Assembly (NCBI RefSeq): GCF_009299835.1
Contig: NZ_VKCZ01000010.1
Span: forward strand, 100,021-164,020
Source of the DNA: Microlunatus speluncae
Lineage (GTDB): Bacteria; Actinomycetota; Actinomycetes; Propionibacteriales; Propionibacteriaceae
DNA length: 64,000 bases
Reading direction: 5' to 3'
Shown: positions 48,372 to 57,217 of the stretch, in pieces
How positions within the stretch are numbered: the first letter of the stretch is position 1
Layout: each line of letters starts with the position of its first letter
Made by a program: the position numbers and the translations under genes
Notes under the pieces: model-generated
What the model was told of the DNA's origin: nothing
What the model saw: only the letters and a program-made list of their open reading frames with translations
The model's database searches: none

Positions 48372-48484
48372 CGCCTCAGCCGATCCTCCCCGTGGTATTC
48401 GTTCGACGTTAACCTACTCCGCCGTCTGGGACCGGCGCGGGAGGCGACGCGAGGACGCACTGATGTCCGGCGATACTTCGACCT

Positions 48485-50734
48485 CTACCTGAGATTCACC
48501 GCGACCCGATGCTGCCCGGCGGGCAGCGGCTCGGGGGCCGTCAGCCACCGGCCATCGGGTCGGAGCCGGCAGGTCCGACCGTCGATCTCGACCTCGTCGG
48601 ATGACCCCGTCCCGGCCGGCAGGGCCAGCTGCGCGGTGCGGCCCGGCGGCACGTCGACCAGGAGCTCCAGTCGATCATCGGTCCGTTGGTACGAGGCCAC
48701 GATGGTGCCATCGGGCACCGGCAACCGGACCTCGGCCCGCTCCGGACCACGGTCGGGCTGCGGCCGGATGGTGAACGACCGGTAGCCGGGTTGCAACGGC
48801 CGCAGCCCGAACAGGCCCTGCGGCAGCAGGAACGCGGGCGAGGCGCCCCACGGATGGGAGTGGCTCAGGTTGGGCTTGAACTCGACGTCCCAGGCCTCCA
48901 TCGTCGCGCCGGCGCCGAGGTCGAGCATGTGCCGCCAGCTCCGCCGGCCCGGCGCGGTGATCAGCGGCAGCGCGACCGCACCGGCGGCGTGCTCGAACAG
49001 TCCCTCGAGCAGGAACGCCGCCGAGTAGACGCTGCAGGCCATGCCGCGCCCGGCCAGGTCGGCGATCACCCCGGCCACACGGGTCGCCGGGACGGCGCCG
49101 GCCCAGAGCGGATACAGCTGGGCGTGGATCGCATGATGATCGATCCTGGTCCCGTCCGGATCGAGCCCGTCGACGTAGCGGCCGGCGTCGGGATCGAACA
49201 GGTGCCGGTCGATCGCCGCGGCCAGCCGGTCGGCCGTGCTGTCGTACCGTCCGGCATCGACCTGCTCGCCGACCGCCCGGGCCAGCTCGGCCGCCGCCCG
49301 ATAGCAGCGGTACGCCAGCGCGTTGATCACCGTGTTGACCTCGCCGAACCGGTAGCCGTCCCGTTCGCTCGGCGGCCAGTCGACCAGATCCCGGTCGAAC
49401 CCGCCGCGGTCCAGGTCGCCGGCGGCGCCGCCGTCGCTCGGCTTGCGGACGAGCCCGGTCGCCGGGTCGAGCCAACGGGTCGGCAGCAACCCGGCCAGCC
49501 GGTGGTACTGCTCCCGGACCTGGCCGAGGTCGCCGGTGGTCCACCACAGATCGTGCACGGCCAGCAGCGCGAACAGCGGCCACTCGGTCGGCCAGGTCCG
49601 GTTGGCCAGGGTGAAGTCGACCGAATAGCGGGCCAGCGCCGGATCCCGGTCCAGGGCCAGGTGGGCCCGCTGCTGAAGGTAGGCGTCGGCCTCGTACGGC
49701 AGCCGCTCCCGGGTCCAGGAATCCACGTACAGGTTGAGGTTCAGCGCCTCGATCGTGTCGGCCGACAGCTGCCAGACCCGGTCCAGGACGGGATCGGAGG
49801 AGGCGAAGGTGGACGCCTCGGTGTCGTACCGGTAGCGCAGGGCAGCAGCCCGGATGCCGCTCAGCTCCGGGGCGCCGTCGAGGTAGCGCAGCTCCAGATA
49901 ACGGAACACCCGGAGCCCCCAGCTCGCGAGTTCCTGCGGCCCGTCGGTCAGGGTCCAGACGTCGCGGTAGACGTTGCCGGTGGTCAGCCGATACCGGACG
50001 GACGGCCGGTCGCCGGCCTCGAGCACCTCGCCGTAGCGCAGCTCGATCCGGTCGCCGGCGGTCGCGACGGCCCGGAGCAGCGCACCACCGGCCCAGGCGC
50101 GGCCGAAGTCGATCACCATCCCCGCGGCGTCGTCGACCAGGATCGCGGCCGGCTCGGCCAGGTGTCGCTCGACCGGCGCGAGCGGCGAGGCGACCAGCCG
50201 CTCGAACGGAGCCCGCGGCATCGCGGCGGGCCAGCGGTCCGGGAAGTCCGCGGCGTCGAAACCGTGCGGATAGACCCGCGCGTCCAGGTCCTCCACCGGC
50301 GCGGCGAACACCTTCGTGCCGATGCTGCCGGCCTCGGGGAAGCAGTCGGTCGCCGACCGGGCCCGCCAGTCCTGGCCGGTGCCGATCGTGATCATGGCCC
50401 CGTCGACCGGTTCGATCCGCAGTTCGGCCTGGAACCGATGATCATCCGTGGTGTAGAGCAGGGCACCGATGGCGTTGCGGCCCGGCGTGATCAGACCGGT
50501 CACGTCGTAGTGGTCGTAACGGGTCTCGTCGGCGATCGGCCGGGTCGGGCCGACTCCGAGGACAGTGCCGTTGAGGTGCGCGCGGTAGACGTACTGCAGC
50601 GAGGGGAGGGTCGAGGAGGCGGTGATCAGCAGGGTCGCGCGGGCGATCGGCCGATCGTCGAGCTCGAAGGTGTGCCGGACGAAACACCAGTCCGGTACGG
50701 GATCGCCGGCTGCCCAGATCGGGGTCGAGTCCAT
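48485..50734 (-). CDS. Alpha-L-rhamnosidase-like glycoside hydrolase (GH78-related)
   Basis: A 749-residue protein. The N-terminal beta-sandwich (VPDWCFVRHTFELDDRPIAR) precedes a concanavalin-like domain, an (alpha/alpha)6 barrel starting at YVDSWTRERLPYEADAYLQQ, and a C-terminal beta domain after FKPNLSHSHPWGASPAFLLP. This is the GH78 layout; the acidic DSWTRERLPYEAD corresponds to the catalytic region of the family. There is no signal peptide, so the substrate is taken up first or is intracellular. The stop is 113 bases before sepH; nadE ends seven bases upstream, suggesting co-transcription with nadE. Exact sugar specificity is uncertain. Confidence 0.85.
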   Translation of the reverse strand: MDSTPIWAAGDPVPDWCFVRHTFELDDRPIARATLLITASSTLPSLQYVYRAHLNGTVLGVGPTRPIADETRYDHYDVTGLITPGRNAIGALLYTTDDHRFQAELRIEPVDGAMITIGTGQDWRARSATDCFPEAGSIGTKVFAAPVEDLDARVYPHGFDAADFPDRWPAAMPRAPFERLVASPLAPVERHLAEPAAILVDDAAGMVIDFGRAWAGGALLRAVATAGDRIELRYGEVLEAGDRPSVRYRLTTGNVYRDVWTLTDGPQELASWGLRVFRYLELRYLDGAPELSGIRAAALRYRYDTEASTFASSDPVLDRVWQLSADTIEALNLNLYVDSWTRERLPYEADAYLQQRAHLALDRDPALARYSVDFTLANRTWPTEWPLFALLAVHDLWWTTGDLGQVREQYHRLAGLLPTRWLDPATGLVRKPSDGGAAGDLDRGGFDRDLVDWPPSERDGYRFGEVNTVINALAYRCYRAAAELARAVGEQVDAGRYDSTADRLAAAIDRHLFDPDAGRYVDGLDPDGTRIDHHAIHAQLYPLWAGAVPATRVAGVIADLAGRGMACSVYSAAFLLEGLFEHAAGAVALPLITAPGRRSWRHMLDLGAGATMEAWDVEFKPNLSHSHPWGASPAFLLPQGLFGLRPLQPGYRSFTIRPQPDRGPERAEVRLPVPDGTIVASYQRTDDRLELLVDVPPGRTAQLALPAGTGSSDEVEIDGRTCRLRPDGRWLTAPEPLPAGQHRVAVNLR

Positions 50735-50741
50735 GCCCGCC

Positions 50742-51560
50742 TCAGCCGACCCCCGGCGGCATCGCCCGTTTGTGGACGGTCCGGCGATGGGTGGCGATGA
50801 TCGTCGCGGCCGCCTTCTCGTCGACGTCGCGGCCTTCGAGGAAGTCGTCGATCTCGTCGTAGCTGACGCCGAGGGCGGCCTCGTCCGGCAGCCCCGGGTT
50901 GTTGGTCTCCAGGTCGGCCGTCGGCACCTTGCCGGTGATCTCCGGCGTTGCGCCCAGTCGTTCCCCGAGCGCCCGGACCCGGCGCTTGGACAGCCCGGAC
51001 AGCGGGGTCAGGTCGCACGCGCCGTCGCCGTGCTTGGTGTAGAAGCCCATCACCGCTTCGGCCGCATGATCGGTGCCGACCACCAGCCCGTTGCGCGCCC
51101 CGGCCACCAGATACTGCGCGACCATCCGCTGCCGGGCCTTGACGTTGCCGATGTGGAAGTCCTCGCGTTCACCCAGCCCGGCGTGCCGCGCGGACTCGAC
51201 CATCGCGTCGGTGGCCGGCTGCACGTCGACCGTCAGCGTCTCGTCGGGCCGGATGAACTCCAGCGCCCGCTGCGCGTCGGCCTCGTCGGCCTGGACGCCG
51301 TACGGGAGTCGCATGGCGATGAAGGTCGCCCGGCCGCCCTCGGCCCGGATCCGTTCCACCGCGAGCTGACACAGCCGGCCGGCGGTGCTGGAGTCGACGC
51401 CGCCGCTGATGCCGAGCACGTACGACGTCGCGTGGGTGCTCCGGAGCCGGTCGGCGAGGAACTCGGTCCGGCGCTCGAGCTCGCCGTCCGGGTCGAAGGA
51501 GGCCGGCACGCCGAGCTCGGCGATGATCAGTTCCTGCAGGTAGCGCTGTTCGTCGTTCAT
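50742..51560 (-). CDS. nadE: NAD+ synthetase (ammonia-dependent)
   Basis: A 272-residue enzyme that amidates nicotinic acid adenine dinucleotide with ammonia to NAD+. The PP-loop SGGVDSST is at 52-59; FHIGNVKARQRMVAQYLVAG and KHGDGACDLTPLSGL are family signatures, with the C-terminal PTADLETNNPGLPDE. There is no glutaminase domain, so it is the short E. coli/Bacillus form. The start ATG 51560 has AGGGA upstream. It is divergent from the AAA ATPase gene. Confidence 0.95.
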   Translation of the reverse strand: MNDEQRYLQELIIAELGVPASFDPDGELERRTEFLADRLRSTHATSYVLGISGGVDSSTAGRLCQLAVERIRAEGGRATFIAMRLPYGVQADEADAQRALEFIRPDETLTVDVQPATDAMVESARHAGLGEREDFHIGNVKARQRMVAQYLVAGARNGLVVGTDHAAEAVMGFYTKHGDGACDLTPLSGLSKRRVRALGERLGATPEITGKVPTADLETNNPGLPDEAALGVSYDEIDDFLEGRDVDEKAAATIIATHRRTVHKRAMPPGVG

Positions 51561-51633
51561 CGGGCTCCCTCGCGGACGGTTCGATCGCTCAGCCTAGGGA
51601 ACCGGTCTTGCGGCGCGGTCGTAGGGTCGAAAC

Positions 51634-53040
51634 ATGACCCTGGCACACAACCTCGGGTCGCTCCGCGCGACTGGCTACGAAGCACGAACCGTCAAGGAAG
51701 AACTTCGAGACAATCTGCTGCACCGGCTCAGGTCCAACGAGGAACCGTTTCCCGGCATCGTCGGCTTCGGCGACACGGTGCTGCCCGACCTGGAGACCGC
51801 GCTGCTGGCCGGCCACGACCTGGTGCTGCTCGGCGAGCGCGGCCAGGGCAAGACTCGGCTGATGCGCACCGTCGCCGGTCTGCTCGACGAGTGGGTGCCG
51901 GTGATCGCCGGCTGCGAGATCAACGACGACCCGCTGCGGCCGGTCTGTGTCCGCTGCCGCCGGCTGGCCGACGAACGTGGCGACGACCTGCCGGTGAGCT
52001 GGCTGCACCGCGACGACCGGTACGCCGAGAAGCTGGCGACGCCGGACACCTCGGTCGGTGACCTGATCGGCGACGTCGACCCGGTCAAGGTCGCCGAGGG
52101 CCGCACCCTGGGCGATCCGGAGACCGTGCACTACGGCCTGGTGCCGCGCGGCAACCGCGGCATCTTCGGCCTGAACGAGCTGCCCGACCTGGCCGAACGG
52201 ATCCAGGTGGCGCTGTTCAACGTGCTCGAGGAGCGGGACATCCAGATCCGCGGGTACTCGCTGCGGCTGCCGCTGGACCTGTTCCTGATCGCGACCGCGA
52301 ACCCGGAGGACTACACCAACCGGGGCCGGATCATCACGCCGTTGAAGGACCGGTTCGGCGCCGAGATCAGGACCCACTACCTGTCCGAGATCACCGACGA
52401 GGTGGCGCTGCTCCGGCAGGAGGCCCAGGTGGCGGCCGAGGTCGGTGATCATCTGCTCGAGGTGATCGCGCACCTGACGGCCAACCTGCGCGAGTCGTCG
52501 TCGATCGACCAGCGGTCCGGCATCTCGGCCCGGTTTGCGATCGCCGCGGCCGAGTCGGTGGCCGCGGCGGCCCTGCGCCGCTCGGCGCGGCTCGGCGACT
52601 CGACGGCGGTGGCCCGGGTCGGTGATCTTGCTCCGGTGGTGCCGACGCTGCTGGGCAAGATCGAGTTCGAGCTGGGGGAGGAGGGCCGGGAACGGGCGCT
52701 GCTTGATCATCTGCTCCGGCTGGCGGTGGCGACGACCTTCCGGGATCGGCTGGCCGGTGAGGATCTGTCCGGGTTCACCGCCGTGATCGGCGAGGGCACC
52801 TTGATCGAGACCGGTGATCAGACCACCGCCGACCGGCTGCTGGACCAGGTCGGGCCGGTAGCCGGGTTGGCCCGGGTGCTGGACCGGCTGGGCTACCACG
52901 ACGGCGCCGACCGCGGTCAGGCTGCGGCGGCGGTCGAGTTCGTGCTCGAAGGTCTGCACCTGACCCGGCGGATCGACAAGGACCTGATCGACGGCCGTGC
53001 CGTCTACGGTCCGACCGAACCGCGGGGCGGGCTGGAATGA
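51634..53040 (+). CDS. AAA ATPase (Mg-chelatase ChlI/MoxR type)
   Basis: A 468-residue ATPase. Walker A LLGERGQGKTRLM is at about 64-76; Walker B and sensor I are in GIFGLNELPDLAERIQVALF and LIATANPEDYTN, with a Mg-chelatase-like insertion (HYGLVPRGNRGIF). A Cys-x2-Cys pair (CVRCRRL) and the nearby GCEIN could bind metal. It makes a four-base overlap (ATGA) with the VWA gene, so they act as a pair: the ATPase remodels or inserts metal into a target, the VWA subunit binds it. No cobalamin or chlorophyll genes are near, so it is probably a general MoxR-VWA chaperone. Start ATG 51634. Confidence 0.87.
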   Translation: MTLAHNLGSLRATGYEARTVKEELRDNLLHRLRSNEEPFPGIVGFGDTVLPDLETALLAGHDLVLLGERGQGKTRLMRTVAGLLDEWVPVIAGCEINDDPLRPVCVRCRRLADERGDDLPVSWLHRDDRYAEKLATPDTSVGDLIGDVDPVKVAEGRTLGDPETVHYGLVPRGNRGIFGLNELPDLAERIQVALFNVLEERDIQIRGYSLRLPLDLFLIATANPEDYTNRGRIITPLKDRFGAEIRTHYLSEITDEVALLRQEAQVAAEVGDHLLEVIAHLTANLRESSSIDQRSGISARFAIAAAESVAAAALRRSARLGDSTAVARVGDLAPVVPTLLGKIEFELGEEGRERALLDHLLRLAVATTFRDRLAGEDLSGFTAVIGEGTLIETGDQTTADRLLDQVGPVAGLARVLDRLGYHDGADRGQAAAAVEFVLEGLHLTRRIDKDLIDGRAVYGPTEPRGGLE

Positions 53041-55004
53041 GCAAGTTCCGGTACGGGCCGTGGCGCGGCGGGCCCGATCCGCTGGCGCCGCCGTTCGACC
53101 TCCGGGCGGCGATCGACAAGATCGGCGACGACGTGCTCAACGCATCCAGCATCGACGAGGCGATGCGGGAGCTGCTCCGCCAGGGCCTGGACGGAAGGTC
53201 GGGGCTGGATCGGCTGGCCGAGCGGCTCCGCCGGCTGCGTGAGCTGGCCCGCCGGCGCGGCGATCTCGGCGGCACCCTTGATCAGGTCCGGGCCGCCCTG
53301 GACCAGGCGCTGGCCACCGAGCGGGACGCGCTGGCCCGGTCCGACAGCCCGGACGCCCGGCTGGCCGAGCTGGAGCTGGCCACCCTGCCCGACAACGCCG
53401 CCGGCGCGATCCGGGCACTGGCTGACTACCAGTGGACCTCGCCGGAGGCCAAGGAGATCTTCGAGTCGATCACCCAGCAGTTGCGCCGGGAGGTGCTGGA
53501 CGCCCAGTTCGCGGGGCTGAAACAGGCGATGGAGTCACCGGACCCGGCGGCGATGGCGGCGATCAAGGACATGCTGGCCGACCTGAACGCGCTGCTCGCC
53601 GCCCATGCCCGGTCCGAGGACACCACCGAGCGGTTCGCCGACTTCATGGCCAAGCACGGCCAGTTCTTCCCGGAGAACCCGCAGAACGTCGAGGAGTTGA
53701 TCGACGCCCTGGCCCGGCGCCAGGCAGCGGCGCAACGGATGATGAACTCACTCAGCCCGGAGCAACGTGATCAACTCGGCCAGTTGATCAACCAGGCGCT
53801 GGGCGATGCCGATCTCGCCTCGGCGATGGCGCAGCTGTCGGACAACCTGCGCAACCTGCGGCCCGGGCTCGACCGCGAGTCGGCGGTCCGGATGCGCGGC
53901 GACCAGCCGATGGGCTACTCGGAGGCGGTCCAGGCGGTGTCGGAGCTGGCCGAGCTCGAGGACCTCGGCTCCCAGCTCGGCCAGGCCTATCCGGGCGCGA
54001 CCCTGGACGACATCGACGTGGACGCGCTGGAGCGGCACCTCGGCCGGGAGGCCGTGAGCGACCTGGACGGGCTGCGGCAGTTGGAACGGGAGCTGGAGCG
54101 GCAGGGCTTCCTGCGCCGCGACGCCGACGGGCTGCGGCTGACCCCGCGGGCGGTTCGCCGGATGGGTCAGACGGCACTGCGCCGGGTGTTCCAGCAGCTG
54201 GCCGCTTCCGGACTCGGTGATCACGATGATCACCGGACCGGCGCGGCCGACGAACTGATCGGCTCCACCCGGCCGTGGACGTTCGGCGACGAGCTGCCGA
54301 TCGACGTACCGCGGACGGTGACCAACGCCTACCTCCGCACGGCCGAACGCGGCCGGCCGACCGGCCCGGGTGACCGACTCCGGTTGGACGTGGCCGACTT
54401 CGAGGTGGCCGAGACCGAGCGGCGCACCGCCGCCGCGGTCGCGCTCTGCGTCGACCTGTCGTTCTCGATGCTGCAGGACGGCCGCTGGGCGCCGATGAAG
54501 CAGACCGCCCTGGCGCTGAGCCAGCTGATCGAGACCCGGTTCCGGCAGGACGCGCTGCAGGTGATCGGGTTCAACCGGCTGGCCCGGCAGCTGAACGGGG
54601 TGGAACTGGCCGAGATCGAGCCGGAATGGATCCAGGGCACGAACCTGCAGCACGCGTTGATGATCGCCGGCCGGCATCTGCGCCGGCATCCGGAGGCGGA
54701 GCCGGTGGTGCTGGTGATCACCGACGGCGAACCGACCGCCCATCTCACCGGTGACGGTTCGGCGCGGTTCGCGTACCCGACGACGGCGGAGACGGTCCGG
54801 GTCACGGTCGCGGAGGTGGACGAACTGGCCCGCTACGGCGCGGTGATCAACACCTTCATGCTCGGCGACGATCCCGGCCTGGCCCGGTTCGTCGACGCCA
54901 TCGCCCGTCGCTGCGGCGGCCGCGTCTTCACCCCCGACACCGACCGGCTGGGGGAGTACGTGGTCGCCGACTACCTGAGCGCCCGGCGCGGCCGAAACCG
55001 CTAG
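53037..55004 (+). CDS. VWA domain protein, partner of the AAA ATPase
   Basis: A 655-residue protein. The first two thirds are helical, with Ala/Leu/Arg-rich coiled segments (LAERLRRLRELARRRGDL); a VWA domain at about 455-640 has the metal-binding MIDAS: DLSFSM (D-x-S-x-S), GTNLQHAL and ITDGEPTAH. It begins with ATG 53037 overlapping the ATPase stop. Such MoxR-VWA pairs assemble or activate other complexes; the client is unknown. The stop shares the CTAG at 55001-55004 with the potassium channel gene on the other strand. Confidence 0.87.
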   Translation: MSKFRYGPWRGGPDPLAPPFDLRAAIDKIGDDVLNASSIDEAMRELLRQGLDGRSGLDRLAERLRRLRELARRRGDLGGTLDQVRAALDQALATERDALARSDSPDARLAELELATLPDNAAGAIRALADYQWTSPEAKEIFESITQQLRREVLDAQFAGLKQAMESPDPAAMAAIKDMLADLNALLAAHARSEDTTERFADFMAKHGQFFPENPQNVEELIDALARRQAAAQRMMNSLSPEQRDQLGQLINQALGDADLASAMAQLSDNLRNLRPGLDRESAVRMRGDQPMGYSEAVQAVSELAELEDLGSQLGQAYPGATLDDIDVDALERHLGREAVSDLDGLRQLERELERQGFLRRDADGLRLTPRAVRRMGQTALRRVFQQLAASGLGDHDDHRTGAADELIGSTRPWTFGDELPIDVPRTVTNAYLRTAERGRPTGPGDRLRLDVADFEVAETERRTAAAVALCVDLSFSMLQDGRWAPMKQTALALSQLIETRFRQDALQVIGFNRLARQLNGVELAEIEPEWIQGTNLQHALMIAGRHLRRHPEAEPVVLVITDGEPTAHLTGDGSARFAYPTTAETVRVTVAEVDELARYGAVINTFMLGDDPGLARFVDAIARRCGGRVFTPDTDRLGEYVVADYLSARRGRNR

Positions 55005-55543
55005 TCGCGCCGGGAGTCCTGACTCTCGGCCGCGAGCTCGTCCTCGATCGCCGCCAGCTCCGCCTCGTCGTCGTCGACATCCTGGCTCGGATGGAAGTGC
55101 TGCTTGTCCACCCACCATTCAAGATCAGGCAGCTCGGTCCGGTCGGCCTCGACGATCTTCAGCGACTTGAGGATCGCCAGCGTCGCCGCCTCGTTGCGTT
55201 CCTGCTCGGCATGGGTGTAGACGTTCTTGGCTTCCAAGATCAACGCGATGATGTGGGCGCCGGTGATCAACCAGAGCACGGCCGCGACGGCGATGAACAC
55301 GCCGCCGAACAGCCGGCCCAGGTCGGTGGTCGGGTAGAGGTCGCCGTACCCGACGGTGAAGAAGGTGACCACCGCCCACCACAGGCCGTCGCCGAAGTCC
55401 CGGTCCGGCTCGACCAGGGCGAAGAGGGCGGCGTTGGCCACGAAGACGATCACCATCAGCAACATCACCCAGCGCAGCCGGTTCATGATCCGGCGCACCG
55501 CGGCCACCATCGGATGGCCGGGATCCCTGCGTTCGTTCGGCAT
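55001..55543 (-). CDS. Two-TM potassium channel
   Basis: A 180-residue ion-channel protein. TM1 (WVMLLMVIVFVANAALFALV) and TM2 (GGVFIAVAAVLWLITGAHII) flank the pore helix and selectivity filter TVGYGD (63-68), the signature of K+ channels. A cytoplasmic tail is rich in Asp/Glu and carries no RCK domain. The start ATG 55543 (MPNERRD) is preferred over a longer unconserved frame. It is the last gene of the five-gene unit lipoprotein, ATP-grasp, DUF350, DUF4178, channel. Channels in such clusters have been noted by others; a polyamine-gated or polyamine-blocked channel is an inference. Confidence 0.9.
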   Translation of the reverse strand: MPNERRDPGHPMVAAVRRIMNRLRWVMLLMVIVFVANAALFALVEPDRDFGDGLWWAVVTFFTVGYGDLYPTTDLGRLFGGVFIAVAAVLWLITGAHIIALILEAKNVYTHAEQERNEAATLAILKSLKIVEADRTELPDLEWWVDKQHFHPSQDVDDDEAELAAIEDELAAESQDSRRD

Positions 55544-55566
55544 CGTCGCCCCCTCGGTCGGACTGG

Positions 55567-56274
55567 CTACTTCAGCTCGTCGGCGACCTCGGAACCCTCG
55601 TTGCCGCCGGGGTAGAGCGTAAGCAACGTGTGGGCCAGCTTCTCGCCGTGCGTCACCGCGAACTCGACCTGGTCCAGGGCCTCGTCGGAGAGCGCGAACC
55701 GCTCGAACGAGATGTACTTCTCGCCGTCGGAGGTCTTGAACTCGGCGAACTCGACCCGGCCGCGGGTCGGCGTGTCGGTGTTGCCACGCGCCGCGAACGA
55801 GCCGTAGCCGGCCTCGTTCCGCGAGTAGGTCACGTCCTGGTAGCGGATGTCCATCACGCCGATCGCGAAGCCCTGCACGTCGCCGGCCGGGATGTTGCGC
55901 CATTCGGTGACCTCGGCATTGCTGCCCGGCTCGACCGAGATCCAGGCGTTGTCCTCGAGGTGCACCTCGTACCAGACATAGCCGGTCGAGTCGACCGTGC
56001 ACTCGATCACGCCCTTGACCATCCGCTTGTTGCCGGGCAGGTCGAGATAGGACAGCCAGTCGCCCGGCTGCATCCGGGTCAGGTCGCTGTTCGGTGACAG
56101 GTCGTCCGGACCCATGTACGCGTCGGCCTCGCGGGACGCCTTCAGGTAGTCGGCGCGGCTCTCGGCGCGTTCCTTCTCCACCTTCTGCTTGATGTAGTGC
56201 CGCCAGAACAACAGCCCGGCCACAATCGCGATGATGATCAAGATGATCACGAAGATCACGCCCAGCACGTCCAC
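55567..56274 (-). CDS. DUF4178 protein
   Basis: A 235-residue protein with an N-terminal TM (VLGVIFVIILIIIAIVAGLL) and a soluble DUF4178-like domain (RMQPGDWLSYLDLPGNKRMV, WISVEPGSNAEVTEW, VWYEVHLEDNAW). The start is GTG 56274 with GGGAG about eight bases upstream. I recognise DUF4178 from polyamine and ATP-grasp (GspS-like) neighbourhoods; its biochemical role is unknown. The domain probably faces the cytoplasm, but topology is uncertain. Confidence 0.82.
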   Translation of the reverse strand: MDVLGVIFVIILIIIAIVAGLLFWRHYIKQKVEKERAESRADYLKASREADAYMGPDDLSPNSDLTRMQPGDWLSYLDLPGNKRMVKGVIECTVDSTGYVWYEVHLEDNAWISVEPGSNAEVTEWRNIPAGDVQGFAIGVMDIRYQDVTYSRNEAGYGSFAARGNTDTPTRGRVEFAEFKTSDGEKYISFERFALSDEALDQVEFAVTHGEKLAHTLLTLYPGGNEGSEVADELK

Positions 56275-56311
56275 GTCGGTTCTCCCTCGGTCGATTCGAC
56301 GGCTCGTGCCG

Positions 56312-57208
56312 TCACAACATCACGGTGATCAGCTGGTTGACGCAGAACCCCAGCATCACCACCATGATCGAATTCACGATCGATCCGGCCAGCCCGGTCG
56401 ATCCGGCGTCGCTGCTGTCGTGAAGGCTACGCCCGGGGCCGAAGGTGCGCAGCAACAGCCAGATCGGGTAGAGCAGCACGAACGAGCACACCGCCACCAG
56501 CACGAACAGCGCGATCCCCATGCCCCAGCCGTCGAGGTCGCCGGCGACCGCCGGGCTGACCGCGAGCGACATGGCCAGCAACAGGCCGCCGGTCTCCAGG
56601 CCGGTGCTGGGGCGCCCTTCGATCAGCCGGGCCCGCAGGTTGTAGCGGGTGATCCCCTCGTGGATCCAGAAGCCGGCGAACTGCCAGCCGATGCCGAGAC
56701 AGTAGAAGACGAACGAGCTGACGATCGTCAGCCAGACGCCGCCCGCGGCGGTCCCGACCAGCGACGAGCCGAGCATCACCCCGATGCCGAGGTAGGCGCC
56801 GGCCTCGGCGAAGCCGACCGCGAGGTTGCCCTCCCGCAGCAGTTCGAGGTTGTTCGCCTTCCACAGCACCAGCCGGTCGACGATCGGGCGGCTGAGCAGC
56901 AGCACCAGATAGATGTAGAGGCCCTCGGCCATCATCCAGCCGAGGAACTCCCACTGGATGAAGACTCCGGGCTGGTAGGTGTAGTCGGTGATCGAGAACG
57001 TGAGCGCGATCGCGTGGGCGGCGACCAGGCTGCCCCGGCTGACCGCGTAGGCCCGGTTGTCACGCCGGGTGATCTCGTCGTTGTCGTCGAAGCGGGTGAT
57101 CAGGTTGATCGTCAGCCACAGCGCGGCCAGCCAGAACACGAAGATCGCGCCGGCCAGCGCGATCTCGGGCATCCGGGCGGCGTACCCGACGAGATTGTCG
57201 AGAACCAT
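56312..57208 (-). CDS. DUF350 membrane protein
   Basis: A 298-residue protein with about eight hydrophobic segments, arranged as two similar halves (FVFWLAALWLTINLITRFDD and GIALFVLVAVCSFVLLYPIW). DUF350 proteins (E. coli YjfL) accompany GspS-like ATP-grasp ligases. The start ATG 57208 has GGAGACTCG upstream. Only nine bases separate it from the ATP-grasp gene. The function is unknown. Confidence 0.82.
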   Translation of the reverse strand: MVLDNLVGYAARMPEIALAGAIFVFWLAALWLTINLITRFDDNDEITRRDNRAYAVSRGSLVAAHAIALTFSITDYTYQPGVFIQWEFLGWMMAEGLYIYLVLLLSRPIVDRLVLWKANNLELLREGNLAVGFAEAGAYLGIGVMLGSSLVGTAAGGVWLTIVSSFVFYCLGIGWQFAGFWIHEGITRYNLRARLIEGRPSTGLETGGLLLAMSLAVSPAVAGDLDGWGMGIALFVLVAVCSFVLLYPIWLLLRTFGPGRSLHDSSDAGSTGLAGSIVNSIMVVMLGFCVNQLITVML

Positions 57209-57217
57209 CGAGTCTCC

